A stretch of DNA of 64,000 nucleotides from positions 620,001 through 684,000 of the forward strand of contig JAGMWG010000008.1 of NCBI GenBank assembly GCA_020744225.1. The letters are read 5' to 3'. The translations under genes and the position numbers were made by a program. The notes below the pieces were generated by a model. That model was not told the DNA's origin, ran no database searches, and saw only the letters and a program-made list of their open reading frames with translations. The stretch comes from Paraphoma chrysanthemicola. Taxonomy: Eukaryota; Ascomycota; Dothideomycetes; Pleosporales; Phaeosphaeriaceae. This document shows positions 9,418 to 21,554 of the stretch, one piece after another; position 1 is the first letter of the stretch; the number at the start of each line of letters is the position of its first letter.

Positions 9418-12400
9418 TCAACCATTGCCAAATATGCTTCCCGGCGCCACGGGAATGCCATCTGTCAGTGCTCGTGATGTGCCATCAATAAACGAAGACG
9501 CTGATGACCCTGCTGTGGGAGACGTATCCACAATTGATTCTTTGAACGCGACACTTTTCTTCGGCTTCGTTGCACGTCCACTCTTCGCTGGTTTTGAGCT
9601 CGCGCCCGTCTTGGACTTCTTTCTCGGTTTGTCTTGTGCTTTGGCCTCGGATATGCCATAACGATGGAATTTGTGGCGACCTGGCCGACCAAAGACCTGT
9701 TGCGGAGTTTGGAGCTTTGCAAACATATCCTCACCCTCTTCTTCCTCTGGCAGCACCGGCAAAACTTGCGCGTTCTGAATGATCTCAACGATGCCCGCAT
9801 CATCTTCCAGCTCTTTTGCTTCCAAGTGCTGGCTGCGCGACATCTTCTTAGCTCGATTGAAGATAGCATGCTCGATGGTGTTCTCCAAGATTAGTGTCTC
9901 CACGGTGACAGGTCTTGTCTGCCCAATTCGATGCGCCCGCTTTATAGCCTGAGCTTCGATACCGGGTCGATTGATGGGGTTGACTATGAGCACCACACTT
10001 GCCGCGTTCAAATTCAATCCCAAGGCACCGCAAGCCACATCAATGAGGAGTACGCGGACGTCGGGGTCCTCGTTGAACAGAGCAACGTATTCTGAGCGCT
10101 TGACGTTATCGAGCGTTCGTGCATAAATGCGGTGATTGATGTACATCATCTCCAGACATTGCGCGATATAAAAAGCCGCATTATCGCCATCGTAGAAGAT
10201 GATGATTTTCTGGTCGGCCTGATGTTGTACGACTTTGTCAAGAAGATACGTGAGCTTCGCAGACGTTGTCCCAACTACGCGAGTCTGGCAAAGCGGCGAA
10301 TCTGTTGTAAGCTCTGCTTGTTCCTCGGCTAGAGTGAGCTTGCGCTTCCTCACTCGAACTGGAGATGCGGGTGTGGTGGCAGCGCCAGGTGTACCGGCCG
10401 GCTCGGATTGCTCGGCCTTTCGAGGAGATGACTTACTTGTCAATATTGTTGCTCGCCGGCTTGTCAAAGGTTGCTGACCGCCAAGGAACGATGAAGGGAC
10501 ACCCGTCTTCTTTAGTTCGGTATCATTGGTGGTCTTGTCCTTGTTTTCTTGACTTTTATTTTCGGCTTCTGCCATTGCTTCAATCCTGGCCCTGGCGGTG
10601 TGCCCCACCATCTCTAGCCCATCTGCAGGATTTTCAGATAGCACGTTGCCATCTACGTAAAGTTGACCGTCCAGAAGCTGTGTGACCCCGACCATGGCCG
10701 GCTTCATAGGGAATGCAAGCGAGAACGCTTCTTCTGATTCGGTGGGCCAATGCTCAACCGCCATACCAACTTCGTGAGCTCTGCTCAGTGCAATCCAGGC
10801 CTCGGTTGTAGCAAGCCGTGAAATGATTTGACTGCTCTCCAGCAGCGAAGCAGCGTCTTCCGGGGAACACTGTTTGTCGTCTTTACCAAGATACTTGGAG
10901 GTTGTTTCGAGCGTGCTAACGACATCATCGAGACGGAAACCAGTCCAGGTGAAATTTGATTGACGCAGATTTCTGATGAGACTATGCCGGGCTTTAACAC
11001 TGTTCTTATGGAAGAGATAATCAACGTCACTCCTTTCGCTGGTGACAGCGTTGGCGCGAAGGACCTGGACGAACAGATTGGCTGTCATCTTGTCGAACCA
11101 ACAGGGCTTTAGGTACACCACCCGGTGTGTCATGGGTGGCAGGACGATGTCTTTCTCAACGTCTTCGGGCCGTGTCTTGACAACAAGATCCTCGAGCGTC
11201 CTGAGGAAGCACGAGGAGAAGCCAGAGTATGTTCTCTTGTACTGGTGCTCGTGGCGATAAACGTAATCATCCCATTCTAGTCTTCCCTCCGCGGATGAGT
11301 CGCACCAAGGCCGGACCATCAAGAAGTGTGACGCCAAAGAGCCGAGCGCTTTCGTGGCCTTGGCCCCATCGGTATCGTCAATACTGAAGGTCTTTCTCTG
11401 TTCTATAGTCGCCTCCCGAACAGCTGCTGAATTGGTGCTGCTGGTATCTAGAGTAGGCATGTCGACTTCCACGCCTACCAGGTTCTTCGCGGGAGCTATC
11501 AAAGTCAGCGAAGGTGTCCACAGCATCAGATATAAGTACAGCACACGTGGTCGACACGCAGATAACTCAAAATTATCATAGCTGTCCGTTGCGGGATTAG
11601 TTGTATAAGATCGGGGACGAATACTTACTACCAGAGACAACCCACCGCCTTTCAGCTTGTATTTGTTTAGCGACCAAGACCGCATTCGAGACTGATGACG
11701 AAAAGCTGTGGCCTTCATCGATGATGATCCGCAACCAGTGTAGTTTCCTCAACGGGGACTCATACACCGTCCCAGTCCCAACACAATTACAGTCCGGAAT
11801 CCGACTAGAACCAATATAGGGACAGTTACACGAACGAGTAATACCAGCAGCCGCTCGTCGACCCTGTTCGTCAGTGCCATCCTGAATCTCTTGCTCGAAC
11901 CTGTTGCGAGTGAATAGAACCACATCGAACCTCATAAGCTCTGTGGGTGCTGGCAGCTCACTTGCGAAGGTCATGATGTCACTTCCTGGTTGTGATCGTG
12001 CAGCCTTAGAGCCTCGTTTAGGAACAGAATCAACTACGAGTATGTTGAGACCTCCAGGAAGGACATGCTTCTTGATTTCCGCCTGCCACTGGTGCAGCAG
12101 ATTCCGAGGAACCACGATGATCGTCCCAGAGCAAAGTGCTAGCTGACGAGGCGGGGGTACCTTGGTGTTTCGGTTCATGCGCGGCAGCTCTGCCGGGATC
12201 TCGTAGAATGGTCGATTCCGATCCAACGCATCTTTCAAGGAAGTGTAATTGTCGTCACTAGTCAGCTCTGTCTGCTCAATCAAAACTCTCGCGGGGATGC
12301 TACGACGTCCAATAATGGACGCTGCCATGTCAGATAGGGTTCCAACACGGTGCCGCTTTGGTGTCGGAGGTGTGTAAGCATCTGGAATTTGCGGGTAATG

Positions 12401-13456
12401 ACCTTTGGTCGTTAGGATGACAGCCAAGCTGATAAGAGTCTTGCCAAGTCCCATGGTTTCTGCGAGTATTCCGCCACGACTCGCCTCGTAATACTTGGGC
12501 TCATGAAGGAAGGACCCGTCACGTGCGCCAAAGAAGAATCGCTTGCCGTTGGGGGACGTGCGAACCTCAAGCCGAGGATCAAGGTTCAGTTGCGGTGCTG
12601 CCTCACGTTCTATCATAAGACTTGCGGACCGGGATTGATATGGATAGAGTCTCGTTCGCAGACCCGCAAGCGGTTGCTCTCCATGTTCTTCCCATTCAGA
12701 AAACGCAGCAGAACGCAGCAGGTCGCGAACAGGCACCCGAGCGTAACGACTCTTGATGTTCTCTGGCTTAGGCGCAGGTGATGGAAGCTTGTTGAACAAG
12801 TAATAGAGACTGACGTTCTCTGCACTTGCCCAAGGATTGAATGGCTTAATCTCAGCTTCTCGAGCATCACCGTTCCATGCGCTTGGAGAAGTGTCCACGT
12901 AGCGGAGCAATTCTCGCAGAGCGTTCTTCAAAATTTTGCTGTTGCGATCGATCACCCGGCGCTTCCAGTCCTCCGGTAAAAGATATATACGCACGAGGCT
13001 ACGACGCGCCTGCGTGTAGGTTTCTGATCGGTACAAGAAAAGCCGAATCCAGCTCGCATCGAGCAGGCGCGCAGCCTCAGTCCCAATGATTACTTTGACC
13101 TCGTCAGGAAGATCAAGCATTTCCATCCAGTGAGCATCGAGTGGAGGTCCATCAATTGATGTAGGAATCGCCACATTGTAGTGGAGGCAGCCTAGCGCTA
13201 TGTAGCGATCCAGATCCTGGAAGCTGGAATCGCTGGTTGTGGAAGAGGTGAGACGGGGTAAAGCAGTATCTGAGAAGGACGCATCTCCTGCTGACAGACT
13301 GTCGTTGCGCGATGCAGATACCGTGTTGATATCAACTTTGCCATACGTTTTCTGCTTTGGGTCTGTTTTTGTAGAGAGGCGCGCTGTTGGTGATGATTGA
13401 TGCTGATTGCTCGTTCGCCATGGGAGCGGCGTTTCAACCAACGTCGACCCGCTCAT
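9418..13456 (-). CDS. SNF2-family DNA-dependent ATPase
   Basis: Two exons on the minus strand, 13456-11629 and 11495-9418, joined by a 133-bp GT-AG intron (GTAAGTATT donor). The join recreates WVVSGTPAKNLVG, a standard SNF2 motif, and the total is 1301 residues. The N-terminal ATPase lobe has GGILAETMGLGKT (Walker A), IIVVPRNLLHQWQ, and RIIIDEGHS (DEGH box as in the Rad5/HLTF branch). The C-terminal lobe (about 1020-1160) has KIIIFYDGD, LLIDVACGALGLNL and QAIKRAHRIGQTRPV (motif VI). The lobes are separated by a long linker with a Lys/Ser/Pro-rich segment, and I see no RING finger there, unlike Rad5. The tail is basic (KPKKSVAF). A nuclear chromatin or DNA-repair role is likely; the exact orthologue is unclear. 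Confidence 0.88.
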
Positions 13457-14037
13457 CCTGAAGAGTCTCGCATTAATCAAGGAGAAGAGGCTACAAAGGG
13501 AAGAGTCTAAGCAAATGAAAGACGGCTTGATACGTTTGAGAGAGATGAGGTGTCCGAGGAGGCAACTGCCAAGGAGTGCAGCACGGGGATTCGGATATAA
13601 CCATGCGCTAACTGCATTAGTCTAATGTGCCTGTGCCCCAGCTCGGTCGTCGCATACCACAGCAACACGGATTTGCTGGGTAAGTGTACGAATCTCAGAG
13701 AAGAGATCAACTAGTGAAGGCGCACCGCGTGACAGACAGAACATCCGATTTAGTAGGCAACATCATTTACCACAACCAAATTATCAAGTAAGGTCTAAAT
13801 CACAACGATAATGCAGTGGAGATACCATTTAAATTACTACTTAAACATAGCGGACAATATCCAGACTTTCTTCTGGATATATCCACACTTGCCTAAATCT
13901 TGTCATTACATGGGCAGATCGGTCTGCTTCCAAATTGAATCAAACACCTAAGCGATACGGGTATCTAGCAATGCTGAAAAGAAAAGTCCTACTCTTACAA
14001 CCTAGGCTATGCAATCGGCCGTTATGTTTCAATCATA
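13457..14037. other. Intergenic spacer
   Basis: 580 bp upstream of the SNF2 gene and downstream of RXT3 (both minus). AT-rich around 13780-13880. It presumably holds the SNF2 promoter and the RXT3 3' UTR; no gene was seen. Confidence 0.6.
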
Positions 14038-17000
14038 TCAAACAGACAACTTCGCCAGACCATTACTTCTGGTGGTGTCATCGAAACCGCTTTTGAGGGA
14101 AAGCAGCGTGGCACTGGCATCAAGTCTGCGCTTCAATGCAGCAGCAGTTCGTTCTTGTCCACGGCTTCCGATGCCTTCTTCCACCCATCTAATCTTGTTG
14201 ATAATAAAACTCAGGCCTTCGTGGGCCTTGCCCTTGCGGCTAGAGATGCCATACTCGACAGTGCCTGTGTATTCCTGTAGTTGTGGGAGAATCAAGATCT
14301 CGATCTGGAGGTCCATGTCTGCAGGAGGTGTGACAGGAGCGGCAGGAGGCTTCGTTAGGGTCTCTTCAGCGTCGGTGGGGTCATTTGGTGCTGTGATACG
14401 GGGATCAAGCATGGCAACGTCGACGGTGTCGTCCCACTCTCCTCGAATCCACCCAGAGTGAATGGCAGCTGCGATGGGGTCGGAGTCGTCGCGGTAGACG
14501 CGAGCGCCCCAGAGATGACGCTCCAGGACAACGTGCTGTCGCTGTCGTGGTTTTAAGTAGAACCTAGGCACTCGAATGGTAAATGTGCAATTGATGGGAT
14601 TTGTCTCGAACCGTGGCAGCGGCTTGGGCTTTGAAGCGTACCCGAACTGATCATCCAGCGATGAGTTCGGCTTGGGCAGTTGCGTGGTAGCTTCATAGAG
14701 ATGTGAGCCCAGATGCCAGCGAGGATGCTTGGCAGCTTCGTCAAGCACAGGCTGTATATCATGTACAATGACCGGTATCTTCGCAGCCAGCAGAGGTGGC
14801 TGGTTGGCTCGGGGTGCGTGATGGTGGTGATGGTGGTGTGGCGTGCCTTGAACGTGATGATGGTGGTGCACGGGTTGACCAGGCCCGTTCTGAGGGAGGC
14901 TGTTCTGTCGCCCGTTGAGTGGTGTTGAGGTATTCGATGGCGGTATCTCGTCTTCAGGTCTGTGATGATGGTGATGATGATGGTGATGACTAGCTTCGTT
15001 AGCCAAAAAGACCACGTTGGAAGTCGGCCGAACATACTGGTGATGTGGTGCATGGTGGTGGTGATGTCCGGGGTGGACGTGCTTGTTCCGCTTGGCGCCG
15101 CGAGCCCCAGGTGTGCCTCTTCCGTCGTTGCTGTCAGCATCAAAGACGTCCTCGTCCTTGACACGCTTCGGCTTCCTGCCTTGCTGAGAATTAACCCTCT
15201 GCAGTCGGAGCATTTCGCCAGTCTCGGGGTCATGCGAGAACGAGCCGTGTCCGTTTTGCGGCATTGGACTGCCTCGCGAGGGTGTGGATGACCCTAAGCC
15301 GCTGCCGAGACCGGAGAACATGCGACCAAACTCGCTTTTGATACCTGGATCCTTGCCAATCGACAACGGTTGCGCCTGAGCACCTTGGACAGCCTGTGGG
15401 AGCGGCGATGCACGCCCTGTCCTTCGACTGGCTTCCAGCCCAAAACCAATATGGGATTTCGAATGCTGCATTTCTTCTCCCATTCTTCGCGGGTAGTCAT
15501 ACAACGATCGGCCTGGGTACGCGCTGCCGCTGGAAGACAGCGACCGCGCAAGTGGTTCCGTTTTGTGTCGATCGAGAGATGCTGGATCTGAGGTAGGTGG
15601 CGCATGATACTGCTCCACCACGCGGTTGTTGAGACGGTCTACGCTGCGTTGTCGAGCCATTTCTTCGGCACCCTGGCCGTCATATCGGGGATTTGCGTTG
15701 GATGGTGAAGGGTAGGGGCCATATGGGCGCTGGGACACTATGGGATCCTCCCGACGGCTGTCAATCGCATCGCGGGAACCACTAGTGGGTGCTGAATGGC
15801 GCCAGAGACTGCGTGGTGGACTGCTTGGACTGGGCATCATTCGCTGCTCACGAGGGGGGCTGAAGGCTGACTGTGATATGGGGTGTACAGTATTTGGTCG
15901 ATCTCTTTCGGACGCAGCTTGGCCAGTGCCGGCCAGCAGTTCCGCAGCGTTGGGCCTTGCGTGGTGTGACTCTCCTAGTGTTCGGCGGCGTTCCTCAGGT
16001 GGCCCGTATCCGCTACGGCGACCCCCTAGTGAATCGTATAAAGACCTTCCCTCTTCTGATCCTGCCACGGGACCAGTAGGCTGGCTGTTTGGCCGTGGCG
16101 GAACGTTACTGGGAGGCTGGTGAGGATCTCGTCCTGGCCCGTCATTTGGCAGCGGCGCATAGAGACGCTGGCCAAGTGCTCTGAAGGGTTGGCTGGAAGG
16201 AGGCAGCGACTGCCGGCCTAGATCTGGCGAGCCATGATTGGTATACGACCGTGTCGGCGACCCTACCGAGAATGCTGGCGCCCTCGATGCGCCGTTTCCG
16301 TACATGCTGCGATCAGGTGATGGTTGCCGTCGAAAAGGCGCGAAGTCTGATTGTGGGCCTGAGGGCAAGCCGCGGCGGGGTGACGGTGGTTGCATACTGT
16401 GACTGGCGGCCGATTGTGCGTTCGTAGGAGGTGACGACTGTGATTGTGTCTGCATGGGTGCACCTGTATCACCGCCGCCGATGAGAGAAGAGATGGACAT
16501 GCTGCTGCCAGGTCTGTGAGCAGGCCCTGGGCCAGGAAGCTCTCTGTTCGCACCGAAGGCCGGGGTGTATTGCGGCCGTTGCGCTTGAGATGGATGATGT
16601 GGCTGCTGCGGAGGCGACGATGGCGGGCCCATCTGTGGTCGTGCAAAGGACGGGGGCGCGGGTGTATCGTGAGATGGTGGAGCTACGGGACACTCCCAGT
16701 TAGCTTGAGACGAGGACGGGCGCGCTGCGGGGCCTTACCTCCGTAGGGGTTTGAGGGGCTGCCGCCGTTGAGCGAGGGCCGGCGCGCAGCTTCGTAGCCG
16801 TAGAGCGACGGCGGCGGAGGGTTGTTGGAGCCGCTCATGGATGGCGGCGCGGGTTGACCAGACGGAGAGACGACGTGATGGGACCCAGACGGAATCCCAT
16901 GGTTTGGACGCGCTAGTAATGATCAGCCGTCGCGACTCAAAAACGGGTTAACCCATTCGCGGATCCTGCATTAGCTAGCGCTGCGAGGCGAGCCACATGT

Positions 17001-17878
17001 GTGGGGAGAAAAGCATCATGAAATTCAGACCCATGCACTTTGCAGCCAGCACCATGCGCGCGCCGCCCTGCACGCGCTGCAGCAGCTCGTTGGGCTCGTC
17101 GGCGCATGGAAATGGACAAGAGAAGAAGTCGTCGTCTGCAACGGCCCTGCGCGCATATGACACGACTCAGCGCAGCAACAGGCGGTGAACTGCGAGAGAC
17201 TGCACCGTCTCGCCGCCGCGCATGTCCTGCTGCCCCTGCAGTCGACGTGTCATGCATCGCATCTTGTTGGCGCACTTGCACGCGGCGAATTCTCATCCCG
17301 TCCTTTCCAAGCTGCCTTCGACAAGTCGAGCCACGCGAGGGCTGCCACCAGTGTCCAAGACATGTTCGGGTTGAGGTTCCGAGGGTGCGAATGGTCCCAA
17401 GCAACGCAGCCTGGAAGTGCTCGAGGGCTTACAGCTTCATTTGCGAAGCTGCAAAGCTGCTCGAGATACGCCAGTATGCGATGGTTGGAATCTTCTCATC
17501 CTTCTTCTGAAGCTCGTCCAAACCGCCCGAGACACTGGTGGCAGCCCAAGCGCGGTACGAGTCGTGTGCCTGAGACGTACCTGTGTGTGCCCAATCGCCG
17601 TGCCGCTGCTCTGCCTGTGTCTGCGCAGCATTGCTCTCTCTCGATATGCCCTGGCTATTGTGTCGAGCGTGTTGTGGTCCTGCGGGCAGGAATGGATCGC
17701 GTCGCGGCGCTGCATACGGGTCGGACGAGAATGGGACGTGGAGCGCTCGATGTTGTTGCGCAGTAGAGGGTGGGTAGGCTGCGTATGTCTGAGACTGAGG
17801 CTGGTGGTTCGGATTGTGCATCATGGGACGATCCGGAGGGCGTTGCGATGGCGGTGGACCAGACTGGTGAGCGTCCAT
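14038..17878 (-). CDS. RXT3: Histone deacetylase complex subunit Rxt3
   Basis: Three minus-strand exons, 17878-17581, 16912-16739 and 16682-14038, encode 1038 residues with all joins in frame. The C-terminal region (about 795-1000) is the Rxt3 domain: NCTFTIRVPRFYLKPRQR, then HLWGARVYRDDSDPIAAAIH, GWIRGEWDDTVDVAMLDPR and a final basic helix. Rxt3 belongs to the large Rpd3L histone deacetylase complex, which represses transcription in the nucleus. The N-terminal 750 residues are Pro/Gln/Ser rich and disordered, with MDAHQSGPPPSQRPPD at the start, as in filamentous-fungal homologues, and several poly-His tracts. The first intron (16913-17580) is 668 bp, very long for this genome; the second is 56 bp. 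The gene is divergent from BTN1. Confidence 0.92.
14819..15067. repeat. CAT/CAC (poly-His) codon repeats in RXT3
   Basis: Three clusters of atg/gtg triplets on the plus strand (about 14819-14870, 14961-14990 and 15035-15067). They read as runs of up to nine His codons on the coding strand. Mixed CAC and CAT codons suggest selection on the protein or an old expansion rather than a fresh microsatellite. Confidence 0.8.
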
Positions 17879-18710
17879 GATAGCTCTCGCCGATCTGGAA
17901 GCATCTGAGTGGCAGTCGCGATGTCCTCACAGATTCTGCAGGGTCTCGAAAGACTCAGACCAAGGTGCAGATTTCTGAGGAAGCGCAGGAGGCCAAACGC
18001 ACTTGGAATTGGGCGAGGAACAGCAGAAGAGGAGAGGGTTCCACACATGAGCGTAAACGAGAAAGAGCGAGGCTAACTTGCCGCGAGCGAGCCACCCCTG
18101 TCGACCTGTGCGGGGCGCATACACCAGCGGACCCTATTCCCATCGCAGGAACACCACCATGATGATGTGATTCACCGACATGCGCGCGTAGCCCCAAGGC
18201 CTTTGGGGCAGACCCCTTCTACTCGTAGATGATGCGCATATCACCCATCCCAGCCATAGCCCAAGGCCAGCCGCCCAATCTGCACTCTAGTCAGACCCAT
18301 GAGACTGGATACACATGATGCGAACGTGGCCGGCAACCTGTGGGAGCAGCCTTGTGTGTCTGTTCATTGGGCGACAGCCATCAATACAAATTTACTCTAC
18401 AAACTGTACAGCAAAGCTTCTCAGTGGGTTTTCGTTCTCCCAGGGTAGCTCATCGGAACATGTTAAAGGAGGGCGCAAAATGAGGCACAAACGCCATCAG
18501 CTGTGCTCTGTCAGGTACCCATGTGTGCCATGCAGGTTCCTGAAGGCGGTGAGTCGATCGCCGCCAAGTGACGTTTTCGGAGTTCCAGACGCCGGCTGGT
18601 GGCCCGCGCTCAGCCCTGTCACCCGCCGCCAGCCTTCACGTGCCAAAGGCCCGCGCCTCACGCTACGACACCAGCCATGTAGTGAAGCCGCAAGCTCTAA
18701 ACAGCTCCTC
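17879..18710. other. Divergent promoter region RXT3 / BTN1
   Basis: 830 bp between the starts of two divergent genes. No coding frame is convincing; it should carry both promoters. Confidence 0.6.
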
Positions 18711-20361
18711 ATGCCGCTCCTCCCTATGCCGGGCTCTCCAGCATCGTCTTGGGCTGTCTACCGCGCTCGCCTCAAAGCCGTCTTCGATGGCGCCGACCCG
18801 CGCGTTTGTGCAGCCTTTTGGTTATTCGGTACGCACGCGACTTTGCCTTGCAACTTGTAGTGAAATGAGTTGGACCTGCAACGCCCAACGCAATGAAGCT
18901 TGACGTTGCTAGAGCTGCGAACTCGACCTTAATTCTTTTCGCGGGTCCAAGAACTAGGCGACTGTGACATCTGGTGGTGCTTGTTGACCTGGCAGCTTTC
19001 CATCTCTTGCTCAGACGCCGACGACATATTCAACACTCATACCCATGCTAACACCGCATCAGGTCTCATCAACAACGTTCTCTATGTGATCATACTCTCT
19101 GCCGCCCTCGATCTCGTTGGGCCCTCCGTCCCTAAGGGCGTAGTGCTCCTCTGCGACGTTATCCCTTCCTTCCTCACAAAGCTATGTGCGCCATACTTTA
19201 TCCACAAGATACCGTACAACATTCGAATCCTGATCTTCGTGACGCTGTCGGCATGTGGAATGTTCATCATTGCCCTCACTCCTCCGCTGCAGGATTCGAG
19301 GACTATTACAATCAAAATGTGCGGAGTAATGCTAGCCAGTCTAAGCAGTGGAGGAGGAGAACTTAGCTTCCTCGGGCTTACTCACTACTATGGTCACTTT
19401 GCTCTTGCTTCTTGGGGCTCGGGGACCGGTGGTGCAGGTCTGATCGGTGCTGGGGCATATGCGATCGCAACGAACACGCTGCAAATCAATCCAAGAACCA
19501 GCCTGCTGGTGTTCGCTTTCTTGCCACTGATCATGGTTCTGAGCTTCTTCGTTATACTCCCGCTTGGGCCGCTTCGCGCTGGTTCTCGGAAGCTTGGAGA
19601 ATATGAGGCGATTGATAGCAATGAACAGGACGAGGAGTCCGAAACGCGGCATGACAATGAGCAAGAGGGCCTTCTGTCATCTTCTGCTCTCTCCACGTCT
19701 GGACATCGCGTGTCCGACGACGACGACGACAACAAGAGTGCTCATAAAGCCCTGGGTGGCTTTGAGGCCAATCTCAGACGTGCTCGAGGACTGTTCTTTC
19801 CATAGTATGGTATAACCTTAGGGTTTCCACTCGGTTGAGCTAACATGCCACAGCATGCTTCCTCTATTACTCGTCTACATTGCCGAATACACCATCAACC
19901 AAGGCGTCGCACCTACGCTTCTCTTCCCTCTCGATTCCAGCCCTTTCGACGAATACCGCTCCTTCTACAGCACCTATAATGCAATTTATCAAGTGGGCGT
20001 CTTCATTTCTCGCTCGTCGACACCCTTCATCCGGATTCACCACCTCTACATCCCATCTTTCCTGCAAGTCGCCAATCTCGTCCTGCTCACCCTACATGCT
20101 ATGTTCAACTTCATTCCCAGCTACTACATCATCTGTATTATCATATTCTGGGAAGGCTTGCTAGGTGGACTCGTTTACGTCAGCACTTTTGCTGAGATTA
20201 CAGACAATGTGCCCAAGGAGGACAGGGAATTTAGTCTCGGTGCGACAAGCGTGAGCGACTCTGGTGGGATCTGCATAGCAGGATTCTTAAGCATGGCTGT
20301 CGAGGTTGGATTGTGCAAGTGGCAAGTTGACCACGGACGTAACTACTGCAAACTACAATAG
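18711..20361 (+). CDS. BTN1: Battenin/CLN3 homologue Btn1
   Basis: Three exons, 18711-18828, 19063-19804 and 19854-20361, give 455 residues with every join in frame (introns of 234 and 49 bp, gctaac and ctaac branch sites). The product starts MPLLPMPGSP and reads WAVYRARLKAVFDG, DPRVCAAFWLFGLINNVLYV, then DLVGPSVPKGVVLL, VPKEDREFSLGATSVSDSGG and ends near CKWQVDHGR. These are signatures of the CLN3 family. About ten membrane helices are visible, with an acidic/Ser-rich cytosolic loop (DSNEQDEESE...DDDDDNK) before the last group. Btn1 acts in the vacuolar/Golgi membrane, affecting vacuolar pH and basic amino-acid balance. Human CLN3 loss causes Batten disease. Confidence 0.95.
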
Positions 20362-21554
20362 AGCACAATTGGACATTATCTACATCGTTTCTAGGACATG
20401 ACACTCTTACTACTAGGTTTCCAGCACGTGGTCGCGATCATGGCTTACGACCAACGCAAGAGCGATCACGACAGAGATAGCGGTGAGCGTGCTTTTTCGG
20501 CGGTAGCTTCCTGATAAGCACAATCTATTGACTGAAGGCGTGGCCAGGTGCTAACGACATTGGTACTCTTGACAACTACTTTGCCATGTTTCCTGTGAGC
20601 ACATTCCCATTTCTCCACCCAAATTGAACCGTGTACAATCTCGTTGTGCACCGTCCAGTTTGCGTTCAGTCTTGCTGCCCCGCCATCCACGCAAAGAGAC
20701 GCGAAACCGACATTATGAGGAGAGAAAGCGCAGCGGAGGCCAATGGCCACAGCAGGACATACTCCATCTCAACAGTAAGTAAGAGTCTGTTATCCTTCGC
20801 CGAGCACGCCCGCCTGGCGCAACAGAGCCTTCAGTCGAATATGCACCACGGCGGGAGATTCCGGCATCTGGCGGCTTAAGGACCTTCGATGCTAGCCCCG
20901 CAATACATGAGGCTATCGGCCTCTATTGTCGTCATCCCGAAATGTGTGGTTGCATCATGGCACACGACCAGCGAAGCGACTGCAGTGGCGGCATCAGGGG
21001 CGCCAGGAGCTTCTGATTGCGCGCAGTGTTTGCCCAGGGCTGCAGATCGGAAGCTGCGAGACACAGCTGCTCTTGTTTGACACCAACGTCGGCCAAGTGG
21101 AATGATCAACGCCAGTCAAACCCTGGTCCTCGAATGAACGTCGGTTGGTTGCAATTCTCCACTGGGCCTTTCATTGAGACCCGCAGCCCGAACGCTTGTG
21201 AAAAGAAGCACGCCGTTCCAAATGCGGGGAACTGCCATCATACAAGCTTCCTCTCTCGCTTCTCAGATGCCGAGCCGAGTTCAAGGTCCTGCAACACGAC
21301 ACCCCGCGCGCCTATACAGCAACTGCTTCAATTCACAACCCTCTAGGATCTCTTCCTCCTTGGGATTTTCGTTGACCGCCTAGCTGCCATCTGCTCGCGT
21401 CTTTGATTAAAAGGCGCATATTGTCGCTGCACCTCGGAAAACCTCCGGCTGGATCCCGAGCCATATTACTTTTCCTCAACGCTGCGTGCAGACACTGCAG
21501 CGCAGTAATTTTGTTCCTGGCCCCCAAGGAGCTGGACTCTTCGCCGACCGCAGG
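20362..21554. other. Intergenic between BTN1 and PFKFB
   Basis: 1.2 kb. Contains a possible small spliced gene at 20440-20718. The remainder probably serves as promoter and leader for the gene at 21555. Confidence 0.5.
20440..20718 (+). CDS. Possible 49-residue spliced gene
   Basis: An ATG 80 bp after BTN1 opens MAYDQRKSDHDRDSG. Two intron-like intervals (20483-20547 with gtgagc...ccag and a ctga branch; 20595-20658 with gtgagc...ccag) join exons 20440-20482, 20548-20594 and 20659-20718 in frame to a stop, adding ANDIGTLDNYFAMFP and a short tail. The first 30 residues look protein-like, but there is no known domain. It could be a small gene, a BTN1 downstream exon set, or chance. Confidence 0.28.

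Noticed and set aside
14553..15233. 226-codon Thr/Ile/His-rich minus ORF
   Set aside because: Frame-shifted shadow of the His-rich part of RXT3.
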